The notes beneath the pieces are model-generated. The model saw only the letters and a list, made by a program, of their open reading frames with translations. It was not told the DNA's origin and searched no databases. Position numbers and translations under genes: made by a program. Source: Paraburkholderia hiiakae (GTDB lineage Bacteria > Pseudomonadota > Gammaproteobacteria > Burkholderiales > Burkholderiaceae). Taken from it: a stretch of 64,000 nt of DNA. Location: positions 620,001-684,000 of the forward strand of contig NZ_CAJHCQ010000002.1 in assembly GCF_904848665.1 (NCBI RefSeq), read 5' to 3'. The stretch's first letter is position 1; each line of letters begins with the position of its first letter. Positions 59,428 through 64,000 of this stretch are shown here, one piece after another.

Positions 59428-59661
59428 ATGAAGCGCTTGCGCTGCGCAGCGTTCCTCGCCTTGCTGGTTGCCGGTTGTGCTTCATCGCCTCCGCCCGCCG
59501 CGGACACGGAAACCTACATGCTGCACACGCCCGAGGGTGCGAAGCCCGGCGCGCCCGCCTCGAAGCCGCCGAGGCTCACCGTGGGCGTTAGCGATCCCGA
59601 CACGCAATTGATTCTTCCGTGGTTCCTCAACGACATCATCAACTTCGTGAACTACCGCTAG
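59428..59661 (+). CDS. Small lipoprotein
   Basis: 77 residues from ATG 59428, with GGAG about 13 nt upstream. The lipobox LLVAGC gives a lipidated Cys near residue 17, and the mature part is Pro-rich (APASKPPRLTVGVSDPD) and ends PWFLNDIINFVNYR. No known family. It precedes the LacI regulator on the same strand but is separated by 128 nt containing an operator. Confidence 0.7.
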   Translation: MKRLRCAAFLALLVAGCASSPPPAADTETYMLHTPEGAKPGAPASKPPRLTVGVSDPDTQLILPWFLNDIINFVNYR

Positions 59662-59729
59662 TTTTCGCGCTTTCTCCGGCGCCCCGGTAAAACCCTCCCT
59701 TGAAGCCTGAAAATCCATTTCCTACTCTA

Positions 59730-59741
59730 TGAAACGTTTCA
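59730..59741. promoter_or_regulatory. LacI-family operator
   Basis: TGAAACGTTTCA is a perfect 12-bp palindrome with a central CG, the classic form of operators bound by LacI/GalR proteins. It lies 48 nt before the ATG of the LacI-type regulator at 59790, suggesting autoregulation. Confidence 0.75.
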
Positions 59742-59789
59742 GTTCAGACGGATAGCAACGGGCGGATAACCTCAGGCGGACAGACCAGC

Positions 59790-60857
59790 ATGGACGACCG
59801 CAAGAAGAGTGCCAGTACGCTCAAGGACGTTGCGCACGCGGCGGGTGTCTCGCTGGGCACGGCATCGAAGGTGCTCGCGGGGGCCGCGAACGTGAGCGAA
59901 GCGCGGCAGCGGCAGGTCTGGGAAGCGGCCCGCAAGCTCGGCTACCGGCGCAACAGTCTGGCCGCCGAATTGCGCAGTTGCCGCTCCACGTCCATCGGTT
60001 TTGTCGTGCCCGACCTGACCAATTCGTTTTTCATCGAACTGGTCTGCGCGCTCGAAGATCACGCACTCGAATCCGGTTATCGGCTCATCCTCGCGCACGC
60101 CCAGGAGGACCCGGAACGCGAAGCGGAGCGCGTCCGCTTCGTCCTCTCGCGTCAGGTGGCGGGCATGATCATCATTCCGTGCCACGGTTACGAGCACGCG
60201 ATCAGCGAGCTGCGCGAATGCGACGTGCCGCTCGTGATGGCCGATCGCGTGGACAACAGCTTTCCTGCCAACACCGTCACGACCGACAGCCATCGCGCGG
60301 CGATGGACGGCACCGGGCATCTCATCGCGCTCGGTCACCGCCGCATCACGTTCATCGTCAATGCGCTCGACCTCGTCAACAGCCGCGAGCGGGCCCAGGG
60401 CTACCAGGACGCGATGCAGCGTGCCGGGCTGGCGCAATACGCCAACGTCGTGGTGTGCGGCATGAGCGATACCGAAAGCCACGCGACGACGCTCGGCGTG
60501 CTCGCCGCGCGCGAGCGCCCCACGGCGCTTTTCACCGGCGCCAACGTCGCGACGCTCGGCGCGCTGCGAGCGATAAGCGACGCGGGCTTGCGCTTGCCCG
60601 ACGACGTCTCGCTGCTTTCCTTCGACGACGCGCCGTGGATGTCGGTGCTGCGTCCCGGCATCAGTTCGATTCGTCAGCCCGCCGAGGCGATAGCCCGCGG
60701 CATCTGGCACCTCCTGCACAAACAGCTGCAGGGCGAGAACCCGGAGATCGTGCACTTGCGCATGCGTGCCGACTTGCGCGTGCGCGACAGCACGGGCCCG
60801 ATGCGGTATGACGAATGGGGCGAAGCGGTGAGCGCATCCGCCGCGCCGCCGCTATAA
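59790..60857 (+). CDS. LacI/GalR-type sugar-responsive regulator
   Basis: 355 residues. The N-terminal helix-turn-helix with hinge (TLKDVAHAAGVSLGTASKVL and VWEAARKLGYRRN) is followed by a periplasmic-binding-like effector domain (GFVVPDLTNSFF, DVSLLSFDDAPW). It probably represses the sugar importer operon downstream and itself through the operator at 59730. The importer follows 72 nt later in the same direction. Confidence 0.94.
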   Translation: MDDRKKSASTLKDVAHAAGVSLGTASKVLAGAANVSEARQRQVWEAARKLGYRRNSLAAELRSCRSTSIGFVVPDLTNSFFIELVCALEDHALESGYRLILAHAQEDPEREAERVRFVLSRQVAGMIIIPCHGYEHAISELRECDVPLVMADRVDNSFPANTVTTDSHRAAMDGTGHLIALGHRRITFIVNALDLVNSRERAQGYQDAMQRAGLAQYANVVVCGMSDTESHATTLGVLAARERPTALFTGANVATLGALRAISDAGLRLPDDVSLLSFDDAPWMSVLRPGISSIRQPAEAIARGIWHLLHKQLQGENPEIVHLRMRADLRVRDSTGPMRYDEWGEAVSASAAPPL

Positions 60858-60929
60858 CGTTTTATTTTTTGTAGCACCCGAGGCCGGTCACTCGCGCCGC
60901 CCGGTTCAGACAACAAAGGAGACAGGGCA

Positions 60930-61904
60930 ATGGACAGTCAACGACGCATTCTGATTGCGGGTTTGGTCGCCGTGCCGCTTGCCGGTGCAGCGGGTCTTCT
61001 CGGGACGCTCAGCGCCCCCGCGTTCGGGCAGCAGAAGAAATACCGCTTCGGCTTCTCGCAGGTGACCACGGTCGAGCCCTGGCGCGTGCAGTTCAACAAG
61101 GACATGAAAGCCGAGGCCGCGAAGCATCCGGAGGTCGATCTGATCATTGCCGACGCCGGCGACCGCACCGACAAGCAGAATGCCGACATGGAGAATTTCA
61201 TCGCGCAGAAAATGGATGCGATCTTCATTTCGCCCAAGGAGTCGGCGGGGCTGACGGGCGTGGTGGAAAAAGCCTATAAAGCAGGTATTCCCGTGTTCGT
61301 GCTCGACCGCGAGGTGAACGGCGAATCCTATACGCAGTTTATTGGCGGCGACAACGTGCAGATCGGCCGCGAAGCCGGCGCATTCATCGTCAAGCTGATG
61401 GGCGGCCCGGGACATGCACAGGGCAATCTCGTCGAGGTGTGGGGCGGCTTCGGCGCACAACCGGCGCACGATCGCCACGACGGCGCAGTGAGCGTGACCG
61501 GCAAGGAGCCGGGCATCAAGCTCGTAGGCGAGCGCGTGGATTGCGACTGGAAGCAGGACAAGGCCTACGAGTACATGAAGACGGTGTTGCGCGTGAATCC
61601 AAAAATCGATGTTGTCTACGGGCACAACGATCCCATGGCCTATGGCGCCTATCTTGCGGCCAAGGATGCGGGGCGCGACAAGAGCATCAAGTTCGTGGGC
61701 ATCGACGGCTTGCCGCAGGAGGGCGCGACCTGGGTGTCGCAAGGTTTGCTTGCCGGCACGTTCATGTACCCCACGCCCGGCGCCGAAGGCATACGCCAGG
61801 CGCTCAAGCTGCTCCACGGCGAAAAGATCCCGAAGAAGGTCACGTTGCCGACGCAGGGCATTTTTGCGGACAACGCCAAGGCGTATATTGCTAGCCACTC
61901 CTGA
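60930..61904 (+). CDS. Sugar ABC importer binding protein, YtfQ/RbsB-like
   Basis: 324 residues; GGAG lies about 9 nt before the ATG. The N-terminus has SQRRILIAGL and a long hydrophobic stretch, so it may be exported by the Tat or Sec route; cleavage is likely near APAFG-Q. The mature sequence matches type 1 sugar-binding proteins (FGFSQVTTVEPWRVQFNKD, DAIFISPKESAGLTGV, DVVYGHNDPMAYGAYLAA), most like the galactofuranose-binding YtfQ. The ATPase gene starts directly at its stop. Confidence 0.94.
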   Translation: MDSQRRILIAGLVAVPLAGAAGLLGTLSAPAFGQQKKYRFGFSQVTTVEPWRVQFNKDMKAEAAKHPEVDLIIADAGDRTDKQNADMENFIAQKMDAIFISPKESAGLTGVVEKAYKAGIPVFVLDREVNGESYTQFIGGDNVQIGREAGAFIVKLMGGPGHAQGNLVEVWGGFGAQPAHDRHDGAVSVTGKEPGIKLVGERVDCDWKQDKAYEYMKTVLRVNPKIDVVYGHNDPMAYGAYLAAKDAGRDKSIKFVGIDGLPQEGATWVSQGLLAGTFMYPTPGAEGIRQALKLLHGEKIPKKVTLPTQGIFADNAKAYIASHS

Positions 61905-63425
61905 ATGAATGCCGCTGCCACCGCGCCGCTGATCGAGGCGGCAGGCCTGTCGATATCGTTCAACGGCAGCGCCGTGTTGTCGAGCGTCGACTTCGATGTC
62001 GTGGCGGGCGAGGTGCATGCGCTCGTCGGCGAGAACGGCGCGGGGAAATCGAGCCTCATGAAGATGCTGGGCGGGCTCTATACGCCGGACAGCGGCACGA
62101 TACGCGTGCGGGGCGTGCCCACACGCCTTGCGAGCGTGAACGACGCGATTGACGCAGGAATTGCGGTCATTCATCAGGAGCTGAATCTCGTCGATACGCT
62201 TTCGGCTGTCGACAACATATTTCTCGGCAAGGAACCGCGCACACGCTGGGGTTTTCCGGACCGGCGTGCCATGCGCACGGCTGCGCGCAACGTACTTGGA
62301 CAATTGGGCTTTCGCGAGAGCCCCGACACGCTGGTCGGCGCGCTGCGGGTGGGCGAAAAGCAACTGGTGGAGATCGCCAAGTCGTTGCTGGCCGAAGCGC
62401 GGGTGCTGATCATGGACGAGCCCACCTCGGCGCTCTCCGACGCCGAGACCCACGCGCTCCTCACACTCACGCGGCAACTGCGCGAGCGCGGCATGGGAAT
62501 CGTGCTGATCAGCCACCGGCTGGGTGAGGTCTTCGCCGTGGCCGACCGCGTGACCGTGCTGCGCGACGGCCGGCGCATCTCGACACTGCCGGTCGCGCAG
62601 GTGGAGTCCTCGACGGCGCTCGTCTCGATGATGATCGGCAAGGACTTCGCGCCGCCCGAGCGCGGCGCGGACGAGGCGCCGCGCGCTCGCAGCACGAGTG
62701 TCGAGGTGCGCAATCTTTCGCTGTGGGGGCCGGCGCGCGCGATGGTGCGCGACGTGTCGTTTTCGGTGCGCGAGGGCGAAGTGTTCGGCCTTTCGGGTTT
62801 GCTCGGCGCGGGCAAGACCGAAGTGCTCGAAGCCATCTACGGAATCTCGGCCTACCGGCTGGAGGGTGCTATTGCCATCGCGGGGCAGCGGCGGTCATTC
62901 AGGTCTCCGAATGAAGCCGCGGAATCGGGTCTTGCCTTCGTGACCGAAGACCGCAAGAAGGATGGCCTCGTGCTCGACCAATCGCTGGAAGCGAATCTCG
63001 TGCTGCCGTCGTTGCCGCGCGTGCCCGGCTTTCCGTTCTACAGGCGGCGCAGGTTGTGCAACTGGGCCGCTGAGCAGGCGCGCGCCTCGCGGGTCAAGCA
63101 TCGCAGCCTCGCGCAGAGCGCCAATAGCTTGTCGGGCGGCAATCAGCAAAAGCTCATCATCGGCAAATGGCTGATGACGAAGCCGCGCATCCTGCTGCTC
63201 GACGAGCCGACACGAGGCGTGGACGTGGCTGCAAAAGCGGAGATTTACCGCCAGATACTCGACGCGGCGCGCTCGGGCGTGACCGTGCTGATCGCAAGCT
63301 CCGAAATCGACGAATTGACCTTGCTGTGCGACCGCATTCTCGTGCTGTGCGAAGGGCGCGCCAAACAGATCGTGCCGCGCAGCGATTTTTCCGGCGACCT
63401 GCTGATCGACCTCGCTTCGCCCTGA
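61905..63425 (+). CDS. Sugar ABC importer ATPase with two nucleotide-binding halves
   Basis: 506 residues, the usual length of RbsA/MglA/YtfR proteins. The first half has VGENGAGKSS, IHQELNLV, the signature LRVGEKQLVEIAKS (the usual pattern in this family is LSVGQ) and VLIMDEPTSAL. The second half has the altered P-loop GLLGAGKTE and the signature LSGGNQQK, with LLLDEPTRGVD. The ATG abuts the binding-protein stop. It energises uptake with the permease at 63450. Confidence 0.95.
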   Translation: MNAAATAPLIEAAGLSISFNGSAVLSSVDFDVVAGEVHALVGENGAGKSSLMKMLGGLYTPDSGTIRVRGVPTRLASVNDAIDAGIAVIHQELNLVDTLSAVDNIFLGKEPRTRWGFPDRRAMRTAARNVLGQLGFRESPDTLVGALRVGEKQLVEIAKSLLAEARVLIMDEPTSALSDAETHALLTLTRQLRERGMGIVLISHRLGEVFAVADRVTVLRDGRRISTLPVAQVESSTALVSMMIGKDFAPPERGADEAPRARSTSVEVRNLSLWGPARAMVRDVSFSVREGEVFGLSGLLGAGKTEVLEAIYGISAYRLEGAIAIAGQRRSFRSPNEAAESGLAFVTEDRKKDGLVLDQSLEANLVLPSLPRVPGFPFYRRRRLCNWAAEQARASRVKHRSLAQSANSLSGGNQQKLIIGKWLMTKPRILLLDEPTRGVDVAAKAEIYRQILDAARSGVTVLIASSEIDELTLLCDRILVLCEGRAKQIVPRSDFSGDLLIDLASP

Positions 63426-63449
63426 ATTGCCCCTGACTGGAGACTGACC

Positions 63450-64000
63450 ATGCTGCATGTGCAGGACCATGTCGCCGAGCCGGACGCGCCAACGCGCAGG
63501 CGTCAACTCAGCATGCTCATGACACACCTGAAATACTACGTGGGGCTGATCGTGCTGCTCGTGGTGGGCGCGTTCACCTCGCCTCACTCGACCGATGGCG
63601 GCAACATCTTTCTTTCCAGCGCCAATATCTCCGATGTGTTTCGCGAAGTCGCGAACGTCGGCGTGATGTCGATCGGCATGACGCTCGTGATCATCACCGC
63701 GGGCATCGACCTGTCCGTCGGGGCGATCATGGGCCTCGGCAGCGTGCTGACCGCGATGCTGCTCACCACGGAAGGGTGGAGCCGGGCGACTTATGCGTCG
63801 CTCGCGCTCAACGCGATTGCCGTGTTCTCGATCGTATTGATCGTGCTGGGTGCATGGCGCAGGCCGCAACGCTTGCCGGGCGCCCACACGGGAACTGCAC
63901 GCGCGGTGCGCGGTGGCGTAGCGCTGCTGTGCGCGGCGCTGGCGTGCCTGTATATCGTGTCGCGCGCGGCGCACCGCATGCCGCTGGCAGGTGTGCTCTG
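63450..64000 (+). CDS. Sugar ABC importer permease, RbsC/YtfT-like, 5' part only
   Basis: The frame is open from ATG 63450 to the right edge (183 codons); a GGAG about 9 nt upstream supports the start. The N-terminal cytoplasmic part is followed by hydrophobic helices and the family segment VGVMSIGMTLVIITAGIDLS, then SVGAIMGLGSVL. The stretch after residue 115 (an Arg-rich loop, then GGVALLCAALACLYIVSRAA) suggests an insertion between helices. The remainder lies outside the window. Confidence 0.9.
   Translation, partial: MLHVQDHVAEPDAPTRRRQLSMLMTHLKYYVGLIVLLVVGAFTSPHSTDGGNIFLSSANISDVFREVANVGVMSIGMTLVIITAGIDLSVGAIMGLGSVLTAMLLTTEGWSRATYASLALNAIAVFSIVLIVLGAWRRPQRLPGAHTGTARAVRGGVALLCAALACLYIVSRAAHRMPLAGVL

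Noticed and set aside
59192..59431. Plus-strand frame of 79 codons upstream of the lipoprotein
   Set aside because: No ribosome site, unusual Cys/Ile-rich start in an AT-rich gap, and it runs into the lipoprotein start.
60906..62516. Minus-strand frame of about 540 codons opposite the sugar importer genes
   Set aside because: Shadow of two clear ABC genes; no motif or ribosome site.

Overview
The window is high-GC DNA that reads like a secondary chromosome or megaplasmid of a Burkholderiaceae bacterium, most likely Paraburkholderia or a close relative. The gene set supports this: several LysR regulators, a Gram-negative trimeric-type porin, a 3-hydroxybutyrate oligomer hydrolase, tau/ssu-type sulfur uptake, Kup, and many major-facilitator and ABC transporters. 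This placement is inferred from gene content and style; no search was run. I see no rRNA, tRNA, CRISPR array, insertion sequence or replication origin.

Region 1 (1-17004) is the most unusual part: a peptide-secretion island. One strand carries an outer-membrane channel, a membrane protein with two FHA domains, an HlyD-type adaptor, a parvulin, a large ABC exporter (two cyclic-nucleotide-binding-like domains, a C39 peptidase, a membrane domain and an ATPase) and a sigma54 activator. Next come a PP2C phosphatase, four small double-glycine-leader peptides on the minus strand, an LRAT-like protein with a small partner on the plus strand, and a Ser/Thr kinase with a DUF4384-like outer domain. The tail of a fifth peptide lies at the left edge. 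Three near-perfect -24/-12 sigma54 promoters precede two peptide units and the LRAT unit, matching the sigma54 activator in the cluster. The simplest model is that phosphorylation signalling (kinase, phosphatase, FHA) and the activator control expression and C39-dependent export of Asn-rich peptides.

Region 2 (17112-25523) holds a pentapeptide-repeat protein, a PLP-dependent dehydratase, and a TonB-receptor/ExbB/ExbD/TonB operon with a Zur-like dyad upstream. Divergent from it are an ABC ATPase and a coupled 57-residue zinc-ribbon microprotein. A small membrane protein and an isochorismatase-like hydrolase follow.

Region 3 (25543-38036) holds an MFS carrier with a coupled microprotein, a LysR regulator, an alpha/beta hydrolase and an EamA exporter that overlap tail to tail, and an organosulfur-type operon. 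That operon comprises a TauD-like dioxygenase, a complete ABC importer, a flavoprotein and a ferredoxin. A convergent flavin monooxygenase and a methyltransferase follow.

Region 4 (38223-49858) carries transport and housekeeping-type accessory genes: an acetyltransferase, kup, a divergent NRAMP transporter, tiny membrane proteins, a second copy of the small protein from the peptide island, two LysR regulators with visible palindromic operators, a DUF2817 peptidase, a porin, a BON protein and an MFS drug exporter.

Region 5 (49889-64000) holds a 3HB-oligomer hydrolase, an orphan TAXI binding protein, a zinc-ribbon membrane protein with T-N-A repeats, a likely broken gene, an S10 peptidase operon, a glycine-zipper protein and a lipoprotein. 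It ends with a LacI-controlled sugar ABC importer whose permease runs off the right edge.
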